NCBI RefSeq assembly: GCF_001540865.1
Contig: NC_033621.1
Coordinates: 19,000,739-19,064,738 of the forward strand
Source: Ananas comosus
Lineage: Eukaryota; Streptophyta; Magnoliopsida; Poales; Bromeliaceae
Direction of reading: 5' to 3'
Length of the DNA stretch: 64,000 nt
The position numbers and the translations under genes were made by a program. Of this stretch, positions 1 to 11,846 are shown one piece after another; the first letter of the stretch is position 1, and every line of letters starts with the position of its first letter. The notes beneath the pieces were generated by a model, which saw nothing but the letters and a program-made list of their open reading frames with translations, made no database searches and was not told the DNA's origin.

Positions 1-1
1 T

Positions 2-235
2 AAGGCTGCGAATGTAATGATTGGGATGATAGTGTTTCCTCTTATGGCAATATACATTATTGCTATAGTCTACCTCACATTTAGGAAGGACACTGTCGTG
101 ACATTTATCGCCAATGGTTCCGATCCGGCACAAGTCGAGATGGGGAAAGGGGTTCACCAATGCAGAAACGATCAGGACGGAAACGAGGTCGTGCCGTACC
201 GAGAGGACCTTGCAGATATCCCCCTTCCCGAATGA
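2..235 (+). CDS. Possible terminal exon of a membrane protein (unrecognised)
   Basis: The frame is open from the window edge and stops at TGA 233-235. It encodes about 77 residues. The N-terminal part is one strongly hydrophobic stretch ([20 protein letters not shown]) that would form a membrane segment. A polar tail of about 45 residues follows and ends DLADIPLPE. An AATAAA lies 60 bases after the stop (295-300) and another at 464-469, which suits the 3' end of a plant gene. I do not recognise the family. The internal ATG at 17 is probably not the true start, because the frame continues upstream to the edge. It could also be a chance ORF; nothing else nearby supports it. Confidence 0.35.
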   Translation, partial: KAANVMIGMIVFPLMAIYIIAIVYLTFRKDTVVTFIANGSDPAQVEMGKGVHQCRNDQDGNEVVPYREDLADIPLPE

Positions 236-349
236 ACTGAAACCGAACTGTACAGATGTGCAGCAGGGCGGTGAAGGACTTGGAAAAGAAAGTGAATAAA
301 ATATGTAATATCGTGTTAACTGGTTTGTCGATTACTATTCTGAACAAAC

Positions 350-1385
350 TTTGAATGTTTTCTTATATATGTAAAAAATAGTTATAGCAGTTTCTTCTCT
401 TTATTTCTTTCCTCTTTGGAGAAAATAGGGCGAAAAAACTCTATTTCCATTACATGTTGATAAAATAAAAGGTTGTGTTTTGTGAAATTAATTTACGCGG
501 TCCTATTTCATGGACCGTAACAACCACTTCCTAGAGCAACTGTTTGGCCACTTTCTTAACTGAATGATGTATGAACCTATCATATAGGGATATCAAACTA
601 CAATATATGAAAAAAAATGAGAAGATAAATTGCACCGCTAGCTGCTGAACTTTTAGCCAATTATTCATTTAAAGTTCTCAAACTTTTAAGTTTGACATAT
701 GAATTAAACTCCAAACTCTTAATAATGTTTCACCGTAGATATTGTCGTTACTTATTCTTAGTGAAGAGTTATTATTTTGTATTCCGTGTATTTCGACATT
801 CATGCAATATGTTTTCGTCAATTCTTGATTTTTCATTTTTCTATTTCACTCCATCATATACTGAGTGGCGGGTTCTTGCTATGTTTAAAAATTGGACTAC
901 TGGGATGAAAGAATGAGATGAATATGTTAGAGATAATGGTAATGATTAATTAAATTAGACTTCAATTATTTATTTTATCTGCTTATTAGATTTACTTGTT
1001 TAAATTATGATTAAGAAGAAATCTAAGTAAAGTAGAATTCTATGTAATTAGTAATAAATAAAGTGTAAACTAATATAATTAAATGAAGCCTGAGTTGTCT
1101 TAATTATTTATAGCTAGCCCACGGTGCATCGATGCACAAAGGCTCAGTTTTGCTACTTTATTTTCTCTAATTAATTAATAGAATTAGTTTAGTTTTCTCC
1201 CATCAAAACATATTGGATTCTTTTATTTCTCTTATTCGTGTTGTTCGTTTTCTATCTTACTTTTTCTGAAGATCTCTATATACTATAACAAGTATATAAA
1301 ATGATATTTATTGGAGGTCTATAGTGAGCTAATGTCATAAAGCGACATTGAGCTTAGGTTATATATGAACCTAGTAAATAATTTT
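350..1385. other. AT-rich intergenic DNA, LTR scrap at its end
   Basis: No convincing gene is present. Short ORFs here have no recognisable domain. The last ~90 bases (about 1300-1385) contain the phrase GCTAATGTCATAAAGCGACA. That phrase recurs in the long gypsy LTRs at 23.3 and 32.5 kb, so this is probably an old LTR fragment into which the next solo LTR inserted. Confidence 0.5.
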
Positions 1386-1390
1386 AAAGC
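1386..1390. repeat. Target-site duplication AAAGC (left)
   Basis: AAAGC directly before the LTR terminus at 1391. The identical partner is at 3791-3795. Confidence 0.75.
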
Positions 1391-3790
1391 TGTTACGCCC
1401 CGGATTACTCATTTTCCCGGGCACGCCGACAAATCCGTCGTATACAAAGGAATTTTCTTGTATACGAAGCGATAGCTGTACCTGTACCTATAATCATACA
1501 AAACTACAACTAGTAGTATAGAACTGCTAAACTGAAAATCATATATAAATAATATCGATTCAACATACATACATAATATCCAGATACAAAGTCACTCGCT
1601 CCAGCGAGGGTCTAATATCAGTAAGTACAAGAACCAAAAATCAGCACTACCTACAGCTGGTACTCTTCTAGATCAGCGACAAAATGGGAAGGAATCTAAC
1701 TAGCAACTCCTTTTCCACGATCCATATAAGCAACAGCAGCAGCCGAAGAAGAAGGCTCTACAAAAAAGATCAACAACTAGGTATCAGAAATTTTGTAAAA
1801 AGAAGTAGTCCTCAGTGGGTACTGCTACCGACCTCAACGGCTCGCCCACTAAGTCTACAGAAGTATGCTCAAGGATAGTAAAGAAAGCTGGAACAATTCT
1901 ACAGCTATATGCCACTATACTATCACGATCCCATCCTAACTATCTGTAGAAAATGCAATCTCTGACCCAATCTCTCTAGGGACTATAAACACACACCTCC
2001 CACCTGCCGAAGCTACACTAACTATCACCGCGTTGGGTCGTCAGTGGAGAGCAAGTCCAATCAGGACAAATCGACAACAACGCAAAAGCACAATGCCCGA
2101 CTCCGTAGTAGCACTCGTGGGCGCTACCCAACCGAGTATGCAAGTGTGTCTCTGCCGAGCTCAATCAGGCTCTCACAGACTATAATCAAAATAATTGGGT
2201 CTAACTAGTCTAACAACCAAAATTCACCTGCCCTTAGCACAATATGATACAAATACAGAAATCTGGGTCCACCGTCCGCCGCGACGGCACCCGACAGTCC
2301 GGAACAGTCTGTACACTACTGTAAAAATAAACTCGGCATCCCAGCACGAGCGTAAATTCACTCTACACTATTCTAAGTATCCACCACCTACAAACTGCGG
2401 CGATACAAACAAACTACAGCTCCTAAAGCTAAATCTGATAGTTTTATCAAAACTGACAGTGTAGAATCTATAGTTTTCTCCTAAGTCAAATCCAAGTCCA
2501 ACATGTATAATTTATCTAAATCACCACTTTATGCTCCAAATTCAGGTTTCAAATAATATACAAATCAACGAATTCGAGCTAATTAACATGATATACAAAA
2601 ACCAAAAATACATGCTGACAACAACTAGGCTTATGAGGAGATCCGTAGAATCCGGTAAACTTCAACCCACCTCTAAAGCGAGTCAAACAAGGCTGTAAGT
2701 CGCTGGGAGAAGCTTTGCCAAGATCAGCCTTGAACCAGCAACAACCCTCCCTAAGGATCTAAACACAAGAACATCTAAGTTTCTATCAATACTCTCAAAT
2801 TCCGCACTTAAGCTTAATTCCTCCAAAACCTCAATGTTAAACTCACCTTCCAATCCACAATTCAGGTAAAGAAAAATCCCAAAACTAGTAGAGAATGATG
2901 GGGCAACATCCTTTGGTTTGAATTCCAGCTTCCTCAAAGATTTGATCCAAGAAAACAATAAAAATTCTAATTTCAGCTCAAGTACACCCGCAGCTCAGAA
3001 AAATATCAATTTGACCAAACTAACCTCAATCAATTGCTGTCAAATTAACCTCATGAAATATCCAAGAAGTTTGCTAACCACCAAACCAAGTTCCGCAGCA
3101 ATCGGATCCTCCTACGTCGCACACGAGCCAAAACGCCAAAGGTCGCTGCTAGAATTCTCCTAGAATTGCAGTTCTCAAGGTGTAATTGTGCAATTTGGAG
3201 AGTTTAGAGGGACTTTGGTGTAAAAACCAGGCCTTACTGCGAAGGAGGGTGAAAAACCATCTTAGGGGGTTGACCACATGCTTTTATAAAGGGGTGAAAG
3301 GGTACAATAAGCCCTAAGAACAAGAAATACAAACCTGCTGTCCCTGCAGAAATCTGCACTTTCGAGCGCCCGAAACCCACAACTGGGCGTCCGAAACTCC
3401 CAGGCCATACAAAACTCCTTCTTTGGTTTCTCTGCCTGCGGTATGATGTGCTCTTAACGTGGTCCGGTGTAGTGCACCTACCACCTTACACGTGTCAAAG
3501 CATACGTTAATTACAAAGTGAACATTCGGGCCCACTTCCGAGTGCCCGAAACAGGGTCCGAATTGGCTTCCAGTTTCAGTTCAGTTCAGCACTCAAGATC
3601 TGGGCGACCCAAACCATGTTCTTGGCGCCCGAAATTGGCAAAACTTCAGTTTTGCTTATTTGAGTGGCCAAGTCTGTTTCTGCATCTATTTTGTGCAAAA
3701 ATGACTCCGATTCAGTCCGACACTCTCCAGATATGTCGACCAGTCGCTAATACTGTAGCTAATCTGATACAAAACCCCCGGGACACTACA
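1391..3790 (-). mobile_element. Solo LTR of a gypsy-type retrotransposon
   Basis: Read on the minus strand the LTR begins TGTAGTGTCCCGG (at 3790) and ends CCGGGGCGTAACA (at 1391). These are the TG...CA termini and the CCGGG-rich end seen in other LTRs of this window. The 5-bp direct duplication AAAGC lies immediately outside both ends (1386-1390 and 3791-3795). No primer site or coding region adjoins it, so it is a solo LTR of 2.4 kb. Its U3 part (plus coordinates 3360-3640) carries several spaced copies of a GGGCGCCCGA-like near-palindrome. Confidence 0.8.
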
Positions 3791-3795
3791 AAAGC

Positions 3796-4048
3796 CTTCC
3801 CAAGGCCTCCCCAAACCCTAATAGTTAAAACCTCACAAGAGAACTAGAGAAGTGGTTGTAGTCTCCTATTAATTCCTCTCCAAGAGGCCAAGTGGGTACT
3901 TTGGCTTGTTGCTTCCTCCCCAAGAACCACAAACTCAAATCTAAGAGGAAAAAAAGTAAGGATTTTGTCTTTTTTTTTTTTTTGAGAATTAAGGTTGCTT
4001 TTTTTATGTGGATTTTTTTGATTCTTCATATCTACATGTCTTTTTTTT
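3796..4048. other. Spacer between solo LTR and foldback element
   Basis: CT-rich then T-rich sequence without a supported gene. It is probably older retroelement leader or LTR remnant. Confidence 0.4.
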
Positions 4049-6553
4049 GTAATGACTAAGAATTTGGCAGTATAGCTAAACTCTCTGTTGACGATATTTT
4101 TTTGTGTATTTTAGTTATAAAAGCACTCGCCAAGTTTCGGGAAAAGACAAGTTAGATTGGAAATTTTACGCGATCTTTACTTTTCACTTAAAGTGAATAG
4201 TATCCCAGATTTTCGGAAAAGTCATTGAGTAGAAATGGCTTCTAGCGCGTATCGGACTTCGTTCATGGTGATCTTATAGCTCATTTTCTTTGGTTCGACT
4301 TTCCCAGATCTAATGGACTTATACACAATTATATGTTCTTATATATAAGGCCATCTAGGTTTTCCTTGGTGCAAAACCCTAACCTTAGATATCCAACTGA
4401 CCCCCAGCCGCCTTTCTTCCCTCACCTCGTGTACCACGCACCTCCCAACCGCTGCCGATCGAGCTCCAGCCGACCACCACCTCCTCAGGGTATCTTTCTC
4501 TCCCTCTCCCTCATATTGCATGCACTCGGCTTTTCATCCCTATCGAGAGCAAGTGGAGTGTCCTTCCCCCTCCGGCCCCTCTTCGGCGTCACCCCCGGAG
4601 CAATAGCAACCCTCCCTGCAGACTATCGCCGTCCCTGTGCACCGCCGCTACGCTGCAGCAACCCTGCGGCTTCCTGGGCAAGTCTGGGTCGTGGTTAGCC
4701 TGCGGCCCTTTCCCACGCCGTCGCCACGTGGAGCACCCCTGTGACCTTCATGCGACTTCAGGCGGCCCGTCGCCGCCACCCCAAGGTGCCCCGAGCACTG
4801 CCGTGCAGTTGCTGAAGCTTGCGGCCAAGCTCTTGCTGGTGCGGCCGAGCCCTGTTGCGTCGCGCCCCCAGCCGCCGGCCACCTCCCCGTCCTCTCGGTC
4901 CTAGAGGTGGCCCGCACCCCTCCCCTGGTCGCTCCGACCGCTGCCATGGTCGAAGATCGAAATGGAGCCCGATTTGAGCAGGTGCGGGCTCGGGTTGTAA
5001 ATAAGGAGGTTTGTGGCTCGTTACTGCAAACTGAGGATTTTCGAGGTCAGTCGAGACATGCACTGACAGGTCACGACATGCCGGAGGCCGTGCCCATGAT
5101 TTGGAGCACAACAGCTCACTGTGGGAGGTGCTGGAGCGACCCGAAAATCTGTAAACTGCGCACACTCGGGGTAAACCGTGCCGAAAATGTAATTTCGGTA
5201 TCTGCTGATCCTTAGTGAGGTGAGCACTGTGACGAGCACTGACCAGCGATCACCGTGCTTACCTCCGGAGGCATCGAGACAGTCTCGGATCGTCAGAAAA
5301 GCAAGTACAACGCAAAACTGCAACCAAAAAAAAACTTTAACTATGCATACCGGTGCAGTGGGACCTAGGGCACGGCCGGCGGCGGCTCGATGGCGGGCCT
5401 ACCGGCGGCAGGCGGGTGCGGCCGACGTTGGGAGCCCGAGGCTCGTACTGGCCGACGGTAGGAAGCGGCGGCGGTGGCGGTGGTGCAACTAGAGACCGTA
5501 ATGATAAAGCTCGGGCTCAGCGAGCTTCTCCGGCCACAACGAGGGTCGGGATGGCCGGATGAGCGGTGCGGGGTCCCTCTAAGACTGAAAGGGAAGGGCG
5601 GGGACGGCGGACGGTGGCTGGGAGCGCGGCGTTGCATGGCTCAACCGCACCAGCAGCAACGTGGCTGCAAGCTGTCAGTCGCAGCTGCGCTGCAGCACTC
5701 GAGGCACCTCAGGGTGGCGGCGACTGGCCGCCGGAGGTCGGAGGGAGGCCGCGGGGGTGGCCCAGGGTGACGGCAGTGCAGGGAAAGAGCCGCAAGCTGA
5801 CCTTATCCCGAGCTCGCCCTAGGTGGCCGCAGGGCGGCTGCAACGTGACGGCAGCGTTTTGGGGCGGTGGCAATCGACGGGGAGGGTCGCCGGGGCTCCG
5901 GGCGTGACACCGGAGAGGGGCCAAAGGGGGAGGTGCGTCACAGCGCGAGTAAAACGCACAAACACACCCCCATATTCGATTTCACACAAAACGGTATATA
6001 AAATGTAGGGCTTTTCGCAAAATTTTCGTTTCGCTATTTATGACCTCACCTTGATAATCGTGCGATTCAGGAGATTCGTTTGTCAGATTTGCGAACGGAT
6101 CGCACCAATGCGTTCAGCACGACTGAGACATCAAACCCACAATTTTGTTTCGCCTGGTTTGGTCGTAGATTCACGGCAAAACCCATCCTCTCTCCAAATT
6201 AGCAAAACCACACACACAAATACATACTATATATATAAATACCCAGTTTTCTCAAAATCCGTGCGTTATACGTAAAATCCATCAGTGCCAAAGGGTCAAG
6301 GATAGTCGAACCGTTGAAAATGAGCTATTGGATCACTATGCCCGGAGTCCGATACACGCCATAAGCCATCTCTACTAATTGGCCTCTCCGAAAACCCAGG
6401 TTACTATTCACTTTAAGTGAAAAGTAAAGATCGTATAAAATCTCCATTCTAACTCGTTTTTTCCCAAAACTTGACGAGTGCTTTTGTAATTAAAATACAC
6501 ACAAAAACATCATCAATGGAGAGTTTAGCTACACTATCAAATTCTCAGCCCTT
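4049..6553. mobile_element. Foldback / Pack-MULE-like element with long inverted repeats
   Basis: The outer ~260 bases at each end (4049-4305 and 6288-6553) are inverted copies of each other. For example CTTTACTTTTCACTTAAAGT occurs near 4180 and as its reverse complement near 6415. Inside, a GC-rich block at about 4552-4945 is repeated in inverted orientation at about 5555-5945, leaving a spacer of roughly 600 bp. Segments between outer and inner arms (4305-4552 and 5945-6288) do not match each other. Long terminal inverted repeats around gene-like GC-rich DNA are typical of Mutator-like Pack-MULEs. I could not find a clean 9-bp target duplication, so the class is an inference. No transposase is encoded. 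Confidence 0.6.
4305..4950 (+). pseudogene. Captured gene-like GC-rich segment (left arm)
   Basis: A TATA-like TATATATAAGG near 4341 is followed by a telo-box (AAACCCTAA, about 4374-4383) and a CT-rich leader. Proline/arginine-rich GC-rich sequence then runs to about 4950. Telo-box plus pyrimidine-rich leader is common at 5' ends of plant housekeeping genes such as those for ribosomal proteins. I cannot identify a source protein. The 3' part is duplicated in inverted orientation at 5555-5945. Probably a transduplicated host gene fragment. Confidence 0.35.
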
Positions 6554-7880
6554 ACAGCTTAGGGCACTATTCACGGGCTTCGGTGGCCGATGAGGGTGGT
6601 CGTAGGCATGGGACAATGACAAAGGATCCAACAAGGAAAGGGATTAGAGCTAGGGTCTTGAGAAGGTGAGTAGGTTTAGGTTTTTGATGAAACCCGAGCA
6701 TCATGCATGTGTATATATACATGCATACAATGATACAATTACTCAAAAGTTCTCCAATCCGAGTAATTTCGACTTGAGCCCACACCAGTAGGTGTAATTT
6801 GCATAGAGCTCCCTCCACAATGAATTTCGTTGAAAACCATACATAAAATATATGGTTTTTTGTGAAATTTTCAATATTTTCAAATTCAACAGCTATTCAA
6901 GATTCGCCATATTTTTTGCTTTAGCCTCACCAAAATCGAAAACAAACCCTAAAACAATCTTCGTCACTGTCTGGACTTTCAAATGACATCTTTGTTTCAT
7001 AGGATTCTATTTTCAATTAACAATATAGGCCATCCTCTCTCTCAAACCCAAATTTGATTAACTTCAAATTCATCAATTTTCAAAATTTCTAAATTTAAAT
7101 TTATTCAAAATCAAATTTGCTAATTCTTACAGGAAGGGTGGTAGCTGTTAGAAGGAGAGCGGCAGGGAGGTACAGCTAGGGTTTAGCTTAGGGTTTCAAG
7201 ACATATGTATATATACATATACATATATATTAATGTTCTAATAGTAATATTTGCATCTAACCCCCCATAAGTCCACAGTGTATTGCCATTTGCGTAGAAG
7301 CCCTTCCTACTACAAAATTTTGCAATTTCACATGTAAATATTCACACTTTTGTGAAATGATCATCCCCTATTCGACTTTCTCTCTCTAACTTCCATTGGG
7401 CCCATTTTCCACAAAAAAAAATTCAAAATTTCGTGAAACTTGAGGCCACACGTTTCCCTCTAGTCTAATTTCACATGACTGTTTTCGCTCTTGAAAATTT
7501 CAAAAATTTTCAAATGAAATAATAACCCCTTCGTGCTTTGTCCTTATTTCATATTTTTCAAAAATTGTAATTTAGTCTCTCCTAATCAAAGTAACAAAAC
7601 TCACCGATGTGTGTGTTTTACTCATAATTTCCTCCACCTCAATAATCATGCAATTTGACACATAAATGTTGCGCTCTTTGACTAAATACTTCTTTTCAAT
7701 TATTTTGCACTAATGTAATTTTATCCCCAAAACTTTAGTTTATCATATAGAATTTTACCGAGGCCCTTCACATGACCTACAGCACTGACAGGCCATGAAA
7801 GTGACATTTTTCGCTTCGTTGAAAACTACACCAAATAGTATGATAATATATCCTCTTTAAAAAGTCTACCATTAAATATC
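6554..7880. other. AT-rich repeat-derived DNA
   Basis: No supported gene. Two stretches (about 6570-6830 and 7130-7330) share the order GGGTTT-rich text, a TATATATACATAC run and a TTTGCATAGAG / TTTGCGTAGAA phrase, so they look like diverged copies of one unidentified repeat. Confidence 0.4.
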
Positions 7881-7881
7881 A

Positions 7882-8333
7882 TGGTTTCTACATGTGAAGA
7901 GGTTTAAGACGAGGTTAGTGATGAAGGGATATGCTCAGAAGACATAGATTGACTTCGATAAGATCTTCTCACTTGTGGTTCATGTTACCACTATTCGTAT
8001 TGTTTTGGTGATCGTAGTGATCATGAATTTAGAACTTGAGCAGATAGATGTGAAGACGGCATTCTTGCATGCTGACCTAGAGGAGGAGATATATATGTCG
8101 CAACCATAAGAAATTTGTCGAAAAAGGCAAGAAGTATCTGGTTGTCAGTTGAGAAAATCATTGTACGGCTTGAAACAAGACCAATGTGTTGGTATAAGTG
8201 ATTTGGTTCCTTCATTGTGAGTTTGGAGTTTGATAGGATTGTAGCCAATCATTGTGCCGAATTTTGTGGATATGGTAACGGGTTCTCTATTTTACTATTG
8301 TATGTTAAACTCAAGGTGGTCGTTGGGAATAGC
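7882..8333 (+). pseudogene. Ty1/copia reverse transcriptase fragment (first part)
   Basis: Conceptual translation across frames shows ordered copia RT blocks: VMKGYAQK-like, FDKIFS, the signature QIDVKTAFLHADLEEEIYMS, then SLYGLKQ and a YV...VVGN block that replaces the usual YVDDM. In-frame stops (for example TAA at 8107-8109) and frameshifts show the element is dead. It stops exactly at the LTR inserted at 8334. The downstream half resumes at 11847. Flanking gag and 5' LTR were not recognised. Confidence 0.75.
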
Positions 8334-8976
8334 TGTAATATATTGAAATTCAGTATAGTGCACTAAACTTTGGCCCAATTGGTAAACTAAGATTTAAGAT
8401 CATGTAGACATTGTTAAAATGGATGTGGAGAAGGTCAATTTTGGTGAGAATTGGATCCAATTCGGATTAAATCGATGCTTTAGAAGAGGTGGAAATCAAT
8501 TTTCTAGACTTTTTGAATAGCTTAAAAAATATTTAGGCACCCGAACACACTTTTGAACTGTCTAGTCAAAAGCCCTTTTCCTAGAAGACACTCTACCCAA
8601 GACCAAGGATGCAAATCATTAAATATTCAGGCATCTGAATCTTTCTACAAGCATCCCAATCCTTCCAGACTTCTTGTAGGGTGCCCGAATTCACTTCCGG
8701 GCACTCTACCCCTGAGAAGGGGTCACTCGGATTATTAACTATTTGGGAGCTCGGTGGGCGCTCCATTTCTCCTACAAATTTCTAAAACCATTATTGAATA
8801 GTTGGTTGAGTACCTGGATCAATTTCCAAACGCTCAATTGGAGATCCCTAGAAGCAGTTATCGAGGATTTTCGAGTAATCGAAAGATTGGGTTGGCGCCC
8901 AAAATCTAACACGAATGCAACAGTCATTTCAAATGCCAATTTGATAAATTTGGAGATTTTAGTGCAATTGTAGCAC

Positions 8977-9490
8977 CACTACAACAGAATTAGGTTATAA
9001 GGACACATGTTTGGGACACTTTTGTGTAAGTATCCTATTTATGCCAAAACTTTAAAAAAAATCTACTAATGCCTAAATATAAAGCCTAATCCAACCAAAA
9101 ATAAAAGGTTGCTCTACTCAACCCATCCCACTCAGCCCATTCGGCCGGATTACAAAGAGAAAAGAAAAAAAAAGAAAAATCGATTATCATCTCCCATTCT
9201 CCCCTCACTCAATCCACTGAAATACCAGACGAAGAGCCCATCCCTCTCGTCCTCCTCTGCCACCACAGCCAACGAGATAGAGTTTCAGCGGTTGCTAAAT
9301 ACTTAAATAAATATTGGTAAATTAGCAGCACTCTTTTAGATTATAGTGACACTCTTTAACTGTCACTATATGCCTAGCGACCCCACATATAGCAACACTT
9401 TTTAAAAGTGTCAGTAATTTAGCAAGCAGCACTTTTTTTGACCTATACCGACATTTAAAAGTGTCGCTATAGACCATTTTTGTTGTAGTG
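8977..9490. mobile_element. Non-autonomous CACTA (En/Spm-type) element, 514 bp
   Basis: Left end CACTACAACAGAA and right end TTTTTGTTGTAGTG are inverted copies with the diagnostic CACTA start. The 3-bp duplication CAC lies on both sides (8974-8976, 9491-9493), as expected for this superfamily. Short GTGTCGCTAT / CAGCACT-type repeats occur subterminally near the right end. No transposase is encoded, so mobilisation would need a partner. Confidence 0.85.
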
Positions 9491-10597
9491 CACTCCTATA
9501 AGTAACTTTTCATAGCCAAAACCCCTATCTCACCCTTATTAATCCATCTCATTCTCTCTCTATTTTCCCTTTCTAAAAGAGAAAAAACTATAGTTTTTTC
9601 TCTTTGTGGGATCTTCTAGATCTCACTTCTTCAAGCTTGGGAAAGATAAAGGCTCTTGGCAAGGAGCACTAAGAGGAAAAGGAGTCTCCCAAAGCCTCAC
9701 TCTCAAGCCAATGAGGAGTTAAGTGAGTTTTGATGTTTTAATTTAAAATTGAGGTTTTTCCGAATGAGAATCTTTGATAGCTCTAACATGGTTAGAACTC
9801 CTTAGGGGGTTGAGAAGAGCTCTTGAAAACTCCAAAAAATCTTACAAAAAGGGTCTTCTCGGTTGAGATGAGCTTCAATGATTTCAATAGAAATTTTGAG
9901 GATTGTGAAATAGTAGCTTTTGAAAGGTTCTAACTTTTGAAAGGTTCTAACGTCGGGTGCTCAAGAGGAACATAAAAAGAGGTCTTCTTAGTTTAGGTGG
10001 AGAATATTACTAAAATGGATTTGATCTCTATTTTATCTAAAGAACTTCTATTCCTTACATGATAGCTTAAACCTCACATTCTCTTGAGTAAGAGTGGGTT
10101 AATTTTTTGGTTGGATTTGTGTGAAGCAAGGTTTAGGGATATATGAGGGGCTACGCATATATAACCTGGCACGTAAGTGTATTTCATTCTCTCTTGTCAT
10201 ACCATGATATTATTATTGCATTCTCTATGAGCAAGTAAAACACTAAAGTTATTTGAACGTATGGATTTAGTTTACATAGTACAGGTGACACTTGGCATAG
10301 GAGAAAACCAATGGTGAATAACATAGCGATATATAGATAAACAATGGAAACATACTTGTAGATGACAAGTAAACATGTGAATAACTAATGAGATAACTCT
10401 AATATTAATTGTGATCTAAGGTGTATACTAAGAGACAAGCTATCGGCATCGGTTGTTGAGATCACGACAAAACATGCCATATTACAATAGTACTTTCATT
10501 TACCTATTATCATATAATTTATGCCTCCTTTAGACCAAGTGATTATAAAGCGCCATTTTCGGCAATTGTACTCATCGAAAACAATTTCATCTTCTCA

Positions 10598-11452
10598 TGT
10601 CACACTCAGGCCTAAAATGTTTAAACTCAGTTATTATTACTAGGGCAAAGTCCTCTTATATACCCAATGACAACCCTATTCACATCCGGTATAGGGCTAT
10701 TAGGGTGTCATAGACTCCCCTCGTCAATCCTAAATACACACAGCCCAAGATCACCAAGCAATGTGAGACTTATCTCGCTAGGCTTGTCATCATGACCCTG
10801 ACTTAGCCTATCACCATGTCATCCCAACCTTGGTTTAGTCTGCCACTTTGTCATTCAAACCCTGACTTAGCCGAGACTCATCTCACACTTTTGGCTGGTG
10901 ATTGACTCTGAAACCATCATAGTCGTCTGTGATACCCTAATAGTCCCATATCGGACGAAAATGGGGTCGTCATTAGGTATATAAAAGGACTCTGCCCTAG
11001 TAATAATAACTGGACTTAAGCATTTTGGGCCGGTGGTTCAATTCAACGAGTTATTATTGCTAGCGGGCAGATCGTTACATTTGATATCAGAGCCAATCAC
11101 CAGTCGAAAGTGTGAGACAAGTCTCGGCTAAGCCAGGGTTTGAATGACAAGATGACAGGCTAAGCCAGGGTCAGGATAACAAGGTGATAGGCTACGACAG
11201 GGTCATGATGATAAGGCTAGCGAGACAAGTCTCACATCACCTGGTGATCTTGGGTTGTGTGTATTTAGGACTGACAAGAATGTCAGGGCCTAAAGGGGGG
11301 AGTCTGTGACAGCCCATTAGTCCCACATCGGATGGGAAGGGGTTGTCATTGGATGTACAAAAGGAATCCGCCCTAGTAATAATAACTGGGCTTAAATAGG
11401 CCGGTGGTTTCAGTCCAATGATTTATTATGGCTAGCGGGTCGGGTCGTTACA
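10598..11452. mobile_element. TRIM in head-to-head inverted-dimer form, three LTRs
   Basis: Order: reverse-oriented, internally shortened LTR (10598-10710); reverse internal region with its primer site near 10895-10912; forward LTR (10928-11079); primer site TGATATCAGAGCC and forward internal region; polypurine tract AAAGGGGGGAG (about 11293-11302); forward LTR (11305-11452). LTRs are about 150 bp, begin TGTGA and end GTTACA. They share TAGTCCCACATCGGA-like and CTAGTAATAATAACTGG phrases. A single 5-bp duplication TCTCA flanks the whole composite (10593-10597, 11453-11457). No ORF is present. Confidence 0.85.
11080..11094 (+). other. TRIM primer-binding site
   Basis: TTTGATATCAGAGCC directly follows the LTR end TTACA at 11079. 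It matches the initiator-Met tRNA primer site apart from one base in TGGTATCAGAGC. Confidence 0.75.
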
Positions 11453-11846
11453 TCTCATCTCCGTTGTTATTGTTGCTTTTATAGAGCAATCCATTGCCGG
11501 TGAGGTGCGTGATTGCGACAAAGGTATAATGAGCTAAATAGATTGTTCATGAATTAGTCTAGAGGGTACCATTTTGTGAGAACTAATGAGAAAGACATGT
11601 TTTAGTATTATTTTGGTATAATGATGTAAATTTAATTATTAGTTGGAAATAGTTGAATGACAAATGTAAGAGTTTAAAATAATAGCTAATTTAGCTCCAA
11701 TGCTCCTTGTATCCACTCTTGCATGAAATGTACTAGATGGTGTATATTATCGCATTGTGCAAATAGTAAACCCTCTACCCATTTAGTAGGTATGTTGCAC
11801 GCACTTGGCTCAATCCTATGAGGTGGTCTCAGGGCGTGACAATAGC

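Larger units (their letters stand above)
8334..11841 (+). mobile_element. Solo LTR nested in the copia element
   Basis: Begins TGTAATATATTG (8334) and ends GGGCGTGACA (11841). The identical 5-bp duplication ATAGC flanks it (8329-8333, 11842-11846). Removing the insert rejoins the copia reading frame between the RT and the following RNase H-side region, which confirms the boundaries. Its 3.5 kb includes a CACTA element (8977-9490) and an inverted-dimer TRIM (10598-11452), so the LTR proper is about 2.1 kb. CT-rich leader-like sequence occupies about 9495-10150. No coding region of its own is present. Confidence 0.8.

Noticed and set aside
4333..5924. Many overlapping GC-rich ORFs of 60-135 codons on both strands
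   Set aside because: They overlap in all frames with Ala/Arg/Pro bias, and no domain is seen. High GC alone removes stops; they lie in the foldback element.
4040..6562. A 9-bp target duplication for the foldback element
   Set aside because: I compared flanks for several possible end positions and found no convincing match, so none is claimed.
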